From positions 265,038,534 to 265,102,533 of the forward strand of contig NC_089493.1 in assembly GCF_036850765.1 (NCBI RefSeq): a stretch of 64,000 nucleotides of DNA. The letters run 5' to 3'. Below, piece after piece: positions 37,641-48,399 of the stretch. Numbering within the stretch: position 1 is the first letter of the stretch; each line of letters opens with the position of its first letter. Origin of the DNA: Saccopteryx bilineata (lineage: Eukaryota; Chordata; Mammalia; Chiroptera; Emballonuridae). Below the pieces are notes generated by a model that had not been told where the DNA came from, did not search any database, and was given only the letters and a program-made list of their open reading frames with translations. The position numbers were made by a program, and so were the translations under genes.

Positions 37641-38453
37641 CTACTTCTTTGGCTGGTGTATTAGAGCCATTACCAGTCATTCTTGGTTACTAAGATTTGC
37701 CCCCTCTACCTGGTAGTCCTTCAGGCATGTCCTCCTTCTACACCACACCTTTGGGTTTAGGCCAGGCTGCCTGGGGAGTAAGAAGAAGCTTATTAGCTTC
37801 TGTAGATTGAGGGCTCACTGTGGGCTGCTGTTGAGGCCTGGGTGGTGGGTGGTAGGCAGGGAGGGCCTCTGAGAAAGTCTAGTATGTCCAGGCGTTGCTG
37901 CAGGCTAATCCCTTTGGCAAACCTGGAGAAACACACCCCAAAGCCAGTCCAGGGAGGCTTCAGAATGCAGTCCTTGCTCACCTCCACTGCTGGGGGGCTT
38001 ACCTCTCCCAAAAGCAACTCTGTCTATCTTCAGTCTATTCCAGCTGTGAGCAAGGCCTGGACCCTCCACCCCACTGAGCTGCCAGAGTGGCCCTTGGGAT
38101 CTAACTGTTCTTTCCAAAGCCTTTAGCCTACTCAGCTCCAAGCTCCATATCCCTTTTCCCTGCCCTTCCATGAGTTCTAGATCCCACACTGATCTGGTCA
38201 TTGTTTCCTAGAAATCCTCCACTTTGTCATGTTCCCTTCTGGAATGTAGTAGCTTCCAGAGTGAGGCTGGGGGCTGGGCCACACTACTGTGCTCTGTGCT
38301 GTACAGAGCAGATGTGAATAGATCAAACCCTCTGGGCACTAGACATTTAATAATGCCACTCACAATCCCCTTAGCTTTCTTGGGTCACATTTTCCTGGTT
38401 TCTAGTTCTAAACAACAGAAACCAAATAATTTAAACAGAAAGAGGTTCTTTGG
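37640..38453. other. Intergenic segment, no gene seen
   Basis: Unique-looking sequence between the old L1 and the next SINE. Open frames of 70-100 codons occur on both strands but none is recognisable or linked by splice sites to another. Confidence 0.55.
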
Positions 38454-38465
38454 AAGGCTATCAAG

Positions 38466-38661
38466 GCCTTGGCCAGGTTGCTCAGTGGATAGAGCATCAT
38501 CCCAGTGTGCCGAGGTTACAGGTTCCATTGCAGGTTTAATCCCTGGTCAGGGCATAGACAAGAAGCAGCCAATGAGTGTGCAACTAAGTGGAACAATGAG
38601 TTGATACTTCTCTCTCTCTCTCTCTCTCATTATTGGGAAAATTAGAAAAAAGAAGAAGAAG
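38466..38661 (+). repeat. tRNA-derived SINE, type D (VES-like short form)
   Basis: Head gccttggccaggttgctcag, tggatagagcatc, then tccctggtcagggcat, a CT run and an A-rich tail. Perfect 12-bp target duplication aaggctatcaag at 38454-38465 and 38662-38673. Confidence 0.88.
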
Positions 38662-38673
38662 AAGGCTATCAAG

Positions 38674-39540
38674 TGTGTCACAGATTCTATGGGAGGGCCA
38701 AGGAACCAGGCCCCAAAGCCATATCCAGTCAGGAACAATGCCCCAGATCACATACAAGAAGTGGCTTGGGGCCAGCCCTGTCCACAGACCCCACATCTCA
38801 CACCAACACTGGACACCGGGTGCTGCCGCTACAACTGCTGGACTACTGCATCCCCCTTGCCTCGAGGCTGGGACAGTATCATCAGCACCTGTGTGTGGGG
38901 AGGTTACCTCAGAAGACTGCGTGGGGCAAGGAGGAGAACTGGGCTGAGGAAAGGGGTTCAGGTGCTAGGCATTACAGAGTGACAGTATTCACTGAAGGGT
39001 CTTGAATTTCTCTGTGTCGCACCCCACATGACATTTGTTTAACACCCACTAAATGCCACCTGGACTCCAGGCACCCACATAGTTTTCCCATTTGGTTCCC
39101 ATGACAACATTGAGGTAGGTGCTATCACCCCCGTTTCCCTGAGATTTCTGTGATGTGCCCAGCATCCTGCATTGAAGTCCACTTTAGAAGGAAGGGAGGA
39201 GGCTCTGTGGGGGCTGCCAGAGGGTCTCAGGCTGCTGCTTCCACTTCATCCCTGCTGACACATGAGGTTTTTACTTCTGCATTGCCCATTCCTGGCCCTG
39301 TGGTCTGGAAGCACAACCTCTAAACACAGGGACTCCTGGGGCAGAATATGGTCAATATAGAGGATTCAAGCAGGGAGACGAGCCAAGCTTCCATCATGTT
39401 CCTGAAAACCAGTCTCTGGGGAGGGGTGAGCCAGAGGGCAGGTCTGGGAGGGGAGCTCAGCCTGGCTCCCCCCGTGGCCTACACCCTGCATTTGTTGAGG
39501 GCTACAGAGGGGATCCCTTTTCTGAGCAGACCACTGCCTT
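38674..39540. other. Intergenic segment, no gene seen
   Basis: No coding feature supported. An ancient MIR-like phrase (ttaacacccactaaatgcc) is present near 39040-39160. Confidence 0.5.
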
Positions 39541-39554
39541 CCTTTTCTTTTTCT

Positions 39555-39929
39555 TTTTTAAATGAATTTTTTTTCTATTTTTTTTTTATTTTTTTATTTT
39601 TTACAGAGACAGAGAGTGAGTCAGAGAGAGGGATAGACAAGGACAGACAGACAGGACTGGAGAGAGATGAGAAGCATCAATCATTAGTTTTTCATTGCAC
39701 GTTGCAACACCCCTTTGTTCATTGATTGCTTTCTCATATGTGCCTTGACCGCGAGCCTTCAGCAGACTGAGTAGCCCCTTGCTGGAGCCAGCAACCTTGG
39801 GTTCAAGCTGGTGAGCTTTTGCTCAAACCAGATGAGCCCGCACTCAAGCTGGCGACCTCGGGGTCTTGAACCTGGGTCCTCTGCATCCCAGTCCGATGCT
39901 CTATCCACTATGCCACTGCCTGGTCAGGC
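39555..39929 (-). repeat. Type A SINE, reverse
   Basis: Starts with T-rich sequence, then tacagagacagagagtgagt and gagagagatgagaagcatca, ending gccactgcctggtcaggc at 39929. It carries the longer form with atcattagtttttcattgca. Confidence 0.9.
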
Positions 39930-39941
39930 TCTTTTTCTTTT

Positions 39942-40560
39942 TTAAAAAGAATTATTGATTTATTTGAGAGAAATAGAGAGAGGAAGGGAGAGAGAGAGAA
40001 AAAAATAAAATAAAATAAAATAAAATAAAACATTGATTTGCCTGACCAGGCAGTGGTGCAGTGGATAGAGCTTCGGACTAGGACACAGAGGACCCAGGTT
40101 CGAAACCCCGAGGTCGCCGGCTTGAGTGTGGGTTCATCTGGTTTGAGCAAGGCTCACCAGCTTGAGCCAAAGGTCGCTGGCTTGAGCAAGGGGTCACTTG
40201 GTTTGCTGAAGGCCCGCGGTCAATATGAGAAAGCAATCAATGAACAACTAAAGTACTGCAACGAAGAATTGATGTTTCTCATTTCTCTCCCTTTCAGCCG
40301 GTTTGTCCCTCTCTCTCTCACACTAATAAATTAATAAAGTACAAATTGGCAGTTATAAAATAGTCATGGGGATATAAAGTACAACTTAGAAAATATAGTC
40401 AATAATATTTAAAACAAACAAACAAAAAACATGGATTTGTTGTTCCACTTATTTATGCATTTATTGGTTGATTCTTGTATTTGCCCTGACTAGGGATCGA
40501 ACCTGCAACCTTGGCGTATGGGTACGATGATCTAAGCAAGCGAACTACCTGGCCGGGGCC
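39942..40560 (-). repeat. Type D SINE split by a type A SINE and L1 3' sequence
   Basis: The left part (39942-40034) has gattgatttatttgagag-type sequence and an (AAAAT)n run. The right part (40425-40558) has ttgttgttccacttattt, the box B remnant gggatcgaacctgcaacc and the end cctggccggggcc. Between them lie a type A SINE and about 90 bp of L1 3' UTR (40340-40420, ggggatataaagtacaactt). Confidence 0.65.
40040..40336 (+). repeat. Type A SINE, sense
   Basis: Head gcctgaccaggcagtggtgc, atagagcttcgg, box B ggttcgaaacccc, body through gagaaagcaatcaatgaaca and ctctccctttc, and tail aataaattaataaag. Confidence 0.9.
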
Positions 40561-40589
40561 TGCCCTCCTTTTCTAGCTCCTCATTCATT

Positions 40590-41100
40590 CATTCACTCAG
40601 TCATCTGCTTATGTAGTCTGCATTCACTGAGTATCTGCTGTGTGCCAGGCCCTTGCTGGGCACTAGGGATCCAGAGAAAAACCCAACTGGTCCTGCCCTC
40701 AGGAGGTTCTCAGTTGAGGGTAAGAAATGGAAATCGCAGGGCGGGTGAGTGCTGGAGCAGAGAAATGAGTGAGGAATGTAAAGGAGAGAGGGGGTAGGGG
40801 ATCTTCAAAGCCAAAGTGACATTTGCGCTGGATCTGGAAGGATGCAGAGTCCTGCATGATGTGGCTGAGGTGGGAGTAGCCTGACCAAAGGTGTGCAGGT
40901 GTGATGAAGGCTGGGTGTTCTGGAAACATCCAAGAGGGAGGTGTTGAAGCTTATGGTACACGAGACTGGAAAAACAGATGGGAAACAGCCAACGAAGGAC
41001 CTTGACTGCTGGGAAGGAGTTTGGATGTGCTCCTGTGAAGGTTTGGACAAAAAAGTAACATGGTTGGATTTAGGAGTTGGAAATGCAGCGGGCTGAAATT
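40590..41100. repeat. Ancient dispersed repeat (same kind as 11.6-12.2 kb)
   Basis: Phrases tattcactgagtatctgctg-like, gtgccaggcccttgctgggc, gctggatctggaaggatgca and gtaacatggttggatttagg belong to an old mammalian repeat of L2/MIR age. Strand and family uncertain. Confidence 0.5.
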
Positions 41101-41338
41101 TTGAAGCATTAGCATATGGGGCTCCTTCCCAAACTGAGCTTCTTGTGCCCTCACTCATGTGGTCAAGTGAATTTATTATTCCTTCTCATGCAGTATTTTT
41201 AGGGACCCACAAATATGTTTTCATTTCTTTTATAATCAAAAGGAAAAGTGAATATAATGGTAATAAATATGTAATAATTAATACATCCTGGATTGTATTC
41301 ATCTTTATATCAAAGTCATAAAATATAAATTTAATATA

Positions 41339-41675
41339 TTTTTTGTTTGTTTTAGCGAGAGAGACATAGGCAGAGAAAGACAGAGAGAGGGACGGATGGG
41401 GACAGATGGGGACAGACAGACTGGAAGGGTGAAAGATGAGAAGCATTAGTTCTTTGCTGCAGCACTTTAGTTGTTCATTGATTGCTTTCTCATATGTGCC
41501 TTGACTGGGGGGCTATAGCCGAGCCAGTGACCCGAGCCAGTGGCGGTTGCTCAAGCCACCACCTTGGGCTCAAGCCAATGACCTTTAGGCTCAAGCTGGT
41601 GACCTTGGAGCTTCAAACCTGGGTCCTCAGCATCCCAGGCCAACGCTCTATCCACAGCGCAACTGCCTGGTTAGG
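41339..41675 (-). repeat. Type A SINE, reverse
   Basis: tttgttttagcgagagagac, gaaagatgagaagcattag, and reverse head ending actgcctggttagga. Somewhat diverged. Confidence 0.85.
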
Positions 41676-42025
41676 ATATTTATATTTTTTTATGTGAGAG
41701 GAGGGGAGATAGTGAGGCAGACTCCCACATGCACCCCAACCAGGGTCCACCTAGCAACCCCATCTAGGGATGATACTTGAGTTCTGAGCTATTTTTAGTG
41801 CCTGAGGCTGATGCGCTCCAACGAGCTATCCTCAGTGCAACCAGTAGGTCCACGCTTAAACCAGTCGAGCCACTGGCTGCAAGGGGGGAACAGGGAGAGA
41901 AGGGGGAGGAAGTGAGGGGGTGAAGAAGAAGATGGTTGCTTCTCCTGTGTGCCCTGACCAGATATCAAACCCAGGATGTCCATACACCAAGCCGATGCTC
42001 TATCTACTAAGCCACTGGCCAGGGC
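41676..42025 (-). repeat. Diverged (older) type B SINE, reverse
   Basis: Retains the type B order (gcagactcccacatgcaccc, tttttagtgcctgaggctg, ggttgcttctcctgtgtgcc, ccactggccagggc) but with many changes and gaps compared with the other copies. It is probably an early member of the family. Confidence 0.8.
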
Positions 42026-42643
42026 TGAATTTAATACAGTATCTTGATTCACACCAGTCGAAAGTGCCTGGGGCTCATGAAGATCATATCACAATGCTCC
42101 CTGGCATAGGACAGAAGCAGCTCTTGAGGTTCAATACACGCCTTTAAACTTCACAGCAGATTAGTAATGCTTAAAGAAAATAGTGTTTGAGTTGCAAAGT
42201 CTGGGTCTTTGAGCATCAGAAGAGTTTGGGAAGGACCAGTTACCTACCCCTTCAGCCTCCACCCAAAAGACCCTTAAACAAGGAGAAGTCCCCTGGGTGC
42301 TACCACAGGAAGGGGGTGAGATGCCATATTGCCTGAGATGAGCAATGAAGGTTCAATCAAGGTTACACTGAATGATAGAAAAATAAAGTTTTACTCTGGG
42401 AACTCCTGAGCTTGCATACTGCATGCATGCCTTGCACATCAACCAGGGCTCCACTCCACACCTCAATAAACATTAAAAATGCACCCAGTGCTGGGGGACA
42501 GGAGTGAAATGGGTGAGTGAAGGTGGTCAAAAGCTACAAACTTCCAGTTATAAGATAAGTAAGTCCTGAGGATGTGATGTACAGCATGGCGACTATAGTT
42601 ACTAATATGCTATTGTATATTTGAAAGTTGCTAAGAGAGATCT

Positions 42644-43086
42644 TTTTTTTATAAATAAATTTTTATTAATTTTAATGGGGTGACATCAATAAATCAGGGT
42701 ACATATATTCAAAGAAAACATGTCCAGGTTATCTTGTCATTCAATTATGTTGTATACCCATCACCCAAAGTCAGATTGTCCTCCATCACCTTCTATCTAG
42801 TTTTCTTTGTGCCCCTCCCCCTCCCCCTTCCCCTCTCCCTCCCTCCCTTCCCCCCCCCATAACCACCACACTCTTGTCCATGTCTCTTAGTCTCGTTTTT
42901 ATGTCCCACCAATGTATGGAATCATGCAGTTCTTTGTTTTTTTCTGATTTACTTATTTCACTCCATATAATGTTAACAAGATCCCACCATGTTGTTGTAA
43001 ATGATCCGATGTCATCATTTCTTATGACTGAGTAGTATACTTTAGTGCATATGTGCCACAGCTTCTTTATCCAGTCTTCTATATAT
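42644..43086 (-). mobile_element. L1 LINE 3' end, antisense, 5'-truncated
   Basis: On the minus strand it runs from ORF2 end phrases (tggataaagaagctgtggca, actactcagtcataagaaat) through a G-rich 3' UTR to the tail at 42644. The plus strand shows cccctccccctccccc. The same family recurs at the right edge (63669-64000). It is the lower half of a chimeric insertion. Confidence 0.85.
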
Positions 43087-43325
43087 ATTTTTATTTTATT
43101 ATTATTTTTTTTACAGTGATTAAAGCCTTTAAGCAAACTCTTGGCCAATACAACAAGAATCCATAAAAGAGTAGTGTCCTTAACATGTTCACCAAGTCCA
43201 AGTTGGCACCAACACCATTCCAAATCCCTGCGAATGCAACCCAACCACAGTTCAGTCCATTAGGAGCTATCACAAGGAGCAGGAGTCCAGAAAAAGTCCA
43301 CATCCAGGAAAAATCCACATGGCAC
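43087..43325 (-). mobile_element. Unidentified module with A-rich 3' tail fused to L1
   Basis: About 235 bp on the minus strand ending ggctttaatcactgtaaaaa followed by an (AAT)n/A-rich tail, directly joined to the L1 3' part. The whole 42644-43325 insert is flanked by ctaagagagatct duplications. Contains a 75-codon open frame (43091-43318), hydrophobic at its start, that I do not recognise. It may be a retrocopied RNA or an L1-associated segment. Confidence 0.6.
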
Positions 43326-43338
43326 TAAGAGAGATCTT

Positions 43339-43704
43339 TTTTTTTTTCAAAAAAATTTTTTTTAATTTTATTTATTTATTTTTTACAGAGACAGAGAGTG
43401 AGTCAGAGAGAGGGATAGACAGGGACAGATAGACAGGAACGGAGAGAGATGAGAAGCATCAATCATTATTGCGCATTGGAACACCTTAGTTGTTCATTGA
43501 TCACTCTCCCATATGTGCCTTGACTGTGGGCCTTCAGCAGACTGAGCAACCCCTTGCTGGAGCCAGCAACCTTGGGTTCAAGCTGCTGGGCTCTTGCTCA
43601 AACCAGATGAGCCCGCGCTCAAGCTGGCGACCTCAGGGTCTCGAACCTGGGTCCTCTGCATCCCAGTCCAATGCTCCATCCACTGCACCACTGCCTGGTC
43701 AGGC
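43339..43704 (-). repeat. Type A SINE, reverse, at a reused target site
   Basis: Full reverse type A copy ending accactgcctggtcagg at about 43704. Its flanks are the same ctaagagagatct used by the preceding L1 insertion (43326-43338 and 43705-43717). Confidence 0.92.
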
Positions 43705-43914
43705 TAAGAGAGATCTTAAAATGTCTCATTACAAGAAAAAAGTGTATCTGTATGAGGTCATGGATGTTAACTAAGCTTGTGGTAATCATTTCACAATATA
43801 TACATATTTGAAATCATTATGTTGTACATCTGAAACTAATACAATGCTATGCTATACATTACTTCTATCTCAATAAAGTGGGAAATAAAATTGCATTCAT
43901 TACAGGTTCTTTAA

Positions 43915-44098
43915 AAGATTTTATTTATTGATTTTACAGAGAGAGAAGGACAGAGTAGCTAGAAGTATCGACTCATAGTTGCTTCACGTTAGTTGTTCGT
44001 TGCTTGCTTGTTGTAGGTCCTTGACCGGGCAGGCCCGGAGTTTCAAACCAGCGAGCTTAGCATTCCAGGTCATCACATTATCCACAGGCCACCACAGG
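43915..44098 (-). repeat. Type C-like SINE, reverse, diverged
   Basis: gattttatttattgatttta, gacagagtagctagaagtat, tccttgaccgggcaggccc, tttcaaaccagcgagc and the head ending ccaccacaggcc. Flanked by aaaagatt on both sides. Confidence 0.75.
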
Positions 44099-44343
44099 CC
44101 TCAAAAGATTAAAAATAGAATTATCAACCCACATTTGAGTATATATGCAAAAAAATTAAAAACAGAGTCTCAAAGAGATATTTGTTGTTTTTTTTATTGA
44201 ATTTTATTGGGTGACTCAAGGAGATATTTGCACACTCATGTTCATTGCAGCATTTTTCACAGTTGCCAAGAGATAGAACAATTAAAGAAAATGTGGTGTA
44301 TATATACAATGGAGTACTACTCAGCTTTAAGAAAAAAGGAAAT

Positions 44344-44545
44344 TGCCGGGCACAGTTGCATGCGCCTGTAGTCCCAGCTACTCAGGAGGCTGAGGCAGGA
44401 AAATCCCTTGAGCCCGGGAGTTCTGGGCTCTAGTGTGCTATGCCAACCAGGTGACTGCACTAAGTTCGGCATCAAGGTGATGACCTCCCAGGAGCAGGGG
44501 ACCACCAGGTTGCCTAAGGAGCGGTGAACTGGCCCAGGTCAGAAA
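44344..44545 (+). pseudogene. 7SL RNA pseudogene, 3'-truncated
   Basis: Starts gccgggcacagttgcatgcg and continues with cctgtagtcccagctactca, ggaggctgaggcagg, cactaagttcggcatcaagg and gaccaccaggttgcctaagg to gaactggcccaggtc. This is the 5' two thirds of signal recognition particle RNA, including part of the S domain, so it is not an Alu (which lacks it). It is missing about the last 90 bases and has several changes, so it is non-functional. Confidence 0.9.
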
Positions 44546-44555
44546 AGTAAGAAGG

Positions 44556-44934
44556 AAATCTTTTTTTTTTTTTTGTATTTTTCTGAAGTTGGAAACAGGG
44601 AAGCAGTCAGACAGGCTCCGCATGCGCCCAACCAGGATCCACCCAGCATGCCCACCAGGGGGCGATGCTCTGCCCATCTGGGGCTTCGCTCTGTTGCAAC
44701 CGGAGCCATTCTAGCGCCTGAGGCAGAGGCCATAGAGCCATCCTCAGTGCCAGGGCCAACTTAGCTCCAATGGAGCCTTGACTGGGGGAGGGGAAGAGAG
44801 AGACAGAGAGGAAGGAGAGGGGGAGGGGTGGAGAAGCAGATGGGCGCTTCTCCTGTGTGCTCTGGCCGGGAATCGAACCTGGGACTCCTGCACGCCAGGC
44901 CGACGCTCTACCACTGAGACAACCGGCCAGGGCC
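44556..44934 (-). repeat. Type B SINE, reverse
   Basis: T-run, ttctgaagttggaaacag, body, and head ending acaaccggccagggcc. Perfect 11-bp duplication agaaggaaatc on both sides. It lies just after the 7SL pseudogene. Confidence 0.92.
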
Positions 44935-44987
44935 AGAAGGAAATCTTGACTCATGCTACAACATGAATTAACCTTAGAAATTATGCT

Positions 44988-45340
44988 GCCTGACCAGAGG
45001 GTGGCACAGTGGATAGAACGTCTGACTGGGACACGGAGAACCCAGGTTCCAAACCCCAAGGTCACCAGCTTGAGTGTGGGCTCATCTGGCTTGAATGTGG
45101 GCTCACCAAGATGAGCATGACCCCATGGTCAGTGGCTTGAGCCCAAGGGCTCTGGCTTGAGCAAGGGGTCACTTGCTCTGCTGTACCCCCCCCCATCAAG
45201 GCATATGAGAAAGCAATTAATGAACAGCTAAGGTGCCGCAACAAAGAATTGATACTTCTCATCTCTCTCCTTTCCTGTCTGTCTGTCCCTATCTGTTCCT
45301 CTCTCTGACTCTGTCTCTGTCAAAAAAAGAAAAAAGAAAA
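44988..45340 (+). repeat. Type A SINE, sense
   Basis: Head gcctgaccagagggtggcac, box B ggttccaaacccc, body through gagaaagcaattaatgaaca, tail of CT then A-rich. Flanks gaaattatgct / gaaatcatgct. Confidence 0.9.
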
Positions 45341-45599
45341 GAAATCATGCTAAATGAAATAAGTCATTCACAAGACAAGTGTTGCCTGATGCCACTTACG
45401 TGTGATACCTAGAGTATAGAAAGTAGAACGGAGTTTACCAGGGTTCTATTCTGAAGGCGGGAGAACAGAGAGTTGTTATTTAATGGGTAGGGTTTCAGTT
45501 TTGCAATATGAAAAAGTTCTAGAGATTGGTTACACAGAATGTGCATATAAATAACACTGCTGAATTGTAAACTTAAAAATGGTTAAGATGGTAAATTTT

Positions 45600-45747
45600 T
45601 AAAATTAATTTGAGAGGGAGAGGAAGAGAGAGAGAGAGCGAGAGAAACACTGATCTGTTTCCGTATGTGCCCTGACCTATGATTGAACCAGCAACCTCTG
45701 TGCATCCAGACAGTGCTCTAACCAACCAAGCCGTCCAGCCAAGGCCA
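45600..45747 (-). repeat. Type D SINE, reverse
   Basis: tttgagagggagaggaagag, ccgtatgtgccctgaccta, tgattgaaccagcaacctc and the end ccgtccagccaaggcc. Short and diverged. Confidence 0.75.
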
Positions 45748-45999
45748 GATGGTAAATTTTATATTATGTTTTTGTTTTTTACCAAACACACACACACACA
45801 AAATGCAAATATATCCCAACTTTATGTGTATTTTTTTTTTTTGCCTATAAAAATATTTGAAAAGATGTTTATAATTAAGCTTTTGAAACTGGCTAAGTAC
45901 AAGTAACTGATTTCATTTAGTGCTGGACTTGATTTCTCTACAAACATCATGCATTCTTGGGAACTTGGGGATTCAAGTGAAAAAATGTGACCTACAAAT

Positions 46000-47540
46000 T
46001 GTTTTCCTGCACAGTGACATGCTTTAAAATACTAAATTTAACAGTGGATGAAACTGATGTGGTGTTACATTTAAGTAAACATTTACTATTTTTAAACATT
46101 TTATGGTTTTGATATTTTGAGGCTGATGCCTCTTTCCCTCCCCTTAGGGATTTTTAATGAGCTGGAAGCCCCATGCCCACCAGACTTCCTGGGGAAAACT
46201 GTCTCTGCTCAAAGGAAAGGCCTTCTCATGCCATCCTTCCATCCTCTCCCGTCAGACAGTGCCCAGCCTCGATGGCAGCCCTCACTAAAAGGTCAGAATG
46301 GCCCAGCTATGAACCAGCAAATGCTGGCCACAGGAGTCTGCACTAAACCCAACACCACAGGGAGCCCTGGCAGGCTCCAGGCTGAGCGACAACAGCGTGC
46401 CAAGAAGTCTGGACTTGCCGATTGTGAGAAGCCTGGAGGGGCAGGCTGAGAGGCAGTCACAGGCCAGATGGGGTTCTGTGCCCAGCCTCCCCCTGCCTGC
46501 CAATCTTGACACTTCTGTCTCCCCCATTTAGACAGATAAGGTTAAATAGAAGTTTAAAGCAGAGGCCCACAGTGAAGAGTGTGAACTCTTGAGCCAGACC
46601 ACTGAGTTTAAATCCTGACTCTTCTATTACTATAGAACCTGCTCTGTGACCGCAAGCGACTTAGTCTCTTCTGGACCTCGTTTGCTTAATCTGTAAAGTG
46701 TGGCAATGGTGGCTGTAGCTGGACCCCACAGAGGAGCTGTGAATAGAGCATGCTGATTCACCAGACCTCAGGAGGCACATTCACATGCTGAGCCTCCCTT
46801 GGCTCCACGGGGAGAAGGATGTATGTGCACCAGACAGAAGACTTGGCCTGGGGCCAGTGCAGCTGCAGCTGGAACATAAACCTGTCGTGGCTTCTGGCGC
46901 CACAGCCTCCCTGCTCCAGCTCCAGACAAAACCCTGGCCATGGTGACAGGAACCAGGAGCCTTGGTGTGAAAGTTGGAGCCACAGGGGATGGGCGGGGTG
47001 GGGGGTGGGGTGGGGGACAGGAGGAAGAGGTGGCTCCTGGTTCTCAGCCTGACTTCTGCTGGGACATCTCTGTCTACCCTTCATATCCACAGCCCCTCTG
47101 GGCAGCGCTCCCTCGGCTGCCTTCCCCTTCTCCACTTCCTCAGCTCCTGGTGCACTGTGGGTATTCAAGACCCTGGTCTCTGGGTATCCCCTCGCCCTCA
47201 GCTCACTGGGGTACCCCTGTCCTTGCTGCCTCTAGCAGGACGCACACGGGCCCTCCTGGGGTCTCTGCTTCTGCCTTGTCGGAGATCTGTGTGACTGTCC
47301 CTCCTTCCCCTGCTGGGCCCCACGCAGTCTCCTCCTCGCCCGTTTCTCTGGCCTGTGCCTGAGTGAGGAGCAGCGGTGAGCAGCGCCCTGGGGCCAGGCA
47401 CCCCCGGGGCAGCAGACAGCTTCCCACACCCCCAGCTCCTCCGGGAGCAGGGACCTATCTCTACACTGCTATGGCTAAGATGGCATACAGTGGGTGCTCC
47501 ATAGTTGCTTCATGAATAATGGACTGTTCTTCCAGTAAAT
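46000..47540. other. Intergenic GC-rich segment, no gene seen
   Basis: Holds a MIR at about 46565-46710 (gtttaaatcctgactcttct; ctctgtgaccgcaagcgact). The rest is unique-looking. Open frames at 46117-46449 (plus) and 46758-47168 (minus) have no recognisable product or conserved start. Confidence 0.5.
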
Positions 47541-48380
47541 CACACAGATAATAAGAAACAGCTTGTTGAATCCTTCTACTTGCCTACACCTGAATATCCA
47601 TCACCAAGATCAAGATTTAGGACATTTCCAGCCCCTGTCAGGTTTGCTCAGGGCCCAGTCTAGTCACTGCCACCCTCAGGGACAAATTCTCTCCCGAACC
47701 GATCACCACTGGTTAGTCTTGCCTGCTTTTGATCTCCATATGGATGGACTCGTGCCGTGTACAGGCATACCTCAGAGAGACTGGGGTTCAGTTCCACGTG
47801 ACCGCCAAAAAAGAGAGTATCGCTAGAAAGCGAGTCACGCGAATTTGTGGGTTTCCTCGTACAATATAAAAGTTGTTTACATTATACTGTAGTCTTTTAT
47901 GTGTGCAATAGTATTGTTTAAATAACAATGTACATGCCACGTTTTAAAATGATTTATTACAAGAAAGTGCTAACCATCATCTAAACCTATCAGAAAATAT
48001 GGTGACGATACACTTGCCTGACACAAGGTTGCCACAAAAATTCAAGTTGTAAAACAACACAATATCTGTGAGGCGCAATAAAGTGAGTTCTGCCTATAAT
48101 TCTGCTGTGCCAGGCTGCTCCTCTTCAGTGTGATAATGACCAGGGCAGCCTCCACGTTGCTGCATGTGTCACACAGTTCATTCTCCTTTAAAGCTGAATG
48201 TATTCTACGGTGTGGATGCAGCTCCCTCCCTTATCCCTTCGCTGTGGATGGACATCTGTATTGTGTCCAGTTTGGGGCTGTTAGGAATAAGAACACATGT
48301 TCTTGCATGCGTATGTCTTCCGGTAGACAGGAGCATTCATTTCTCCCAGGGAAACTTATGAGCAGAACTGCTGGGTCCTT
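47540..48380 (-). mobile_element. Ancient L1 fragment interrupted by a Tigger element
   Basis: Flanking phrases tacttgcctacacctgaata, gctctgttaggaataagaac-like and gagcagaactgctgggtcct are reverse L1 of an old family. A Tigger1 derivative sits in the middle. Confidence 0.6.
47762..48097. mobile_element. Tigger1-type (pogo) MITE
   Basis: Begins caggcatacctcagagagac; contains gtttacattatactgtagtc and ccatcatctaaacctatcag; ends caatatctgtgaggcgcaat aaagtgag. This is the deletion-derived short Tigger1. A TA precedes the left end. Confidence 0.85.
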
Positions 48381-48399
48381 GAGGGGGACATAGAATGCT

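Larger units (their letters stand above)
44135..45600 (+). mobile_element. Old L1 3' region carrying nested insertions
   Basis: Sense L1 ORF2 end (cactcatgttcattgcagca, tatatacaatggagtactac) continues after the insertions as gaaataagtcattcacaaga and ends with 3' UTR phrases (ggtaaattttt). A 7SL pseudogene, a type B SINE and a type A SINE interrupt it. Confidence 0.75.

Noticed and set aside
43091..43318. 75-codon hydrophobic open frame as a possible small membrane protein gene
   Set aside because: It lies in a retroposed module with an A-rich tail, has no promoter or conserved context, and was kept only as part of the chimeric retroposon.
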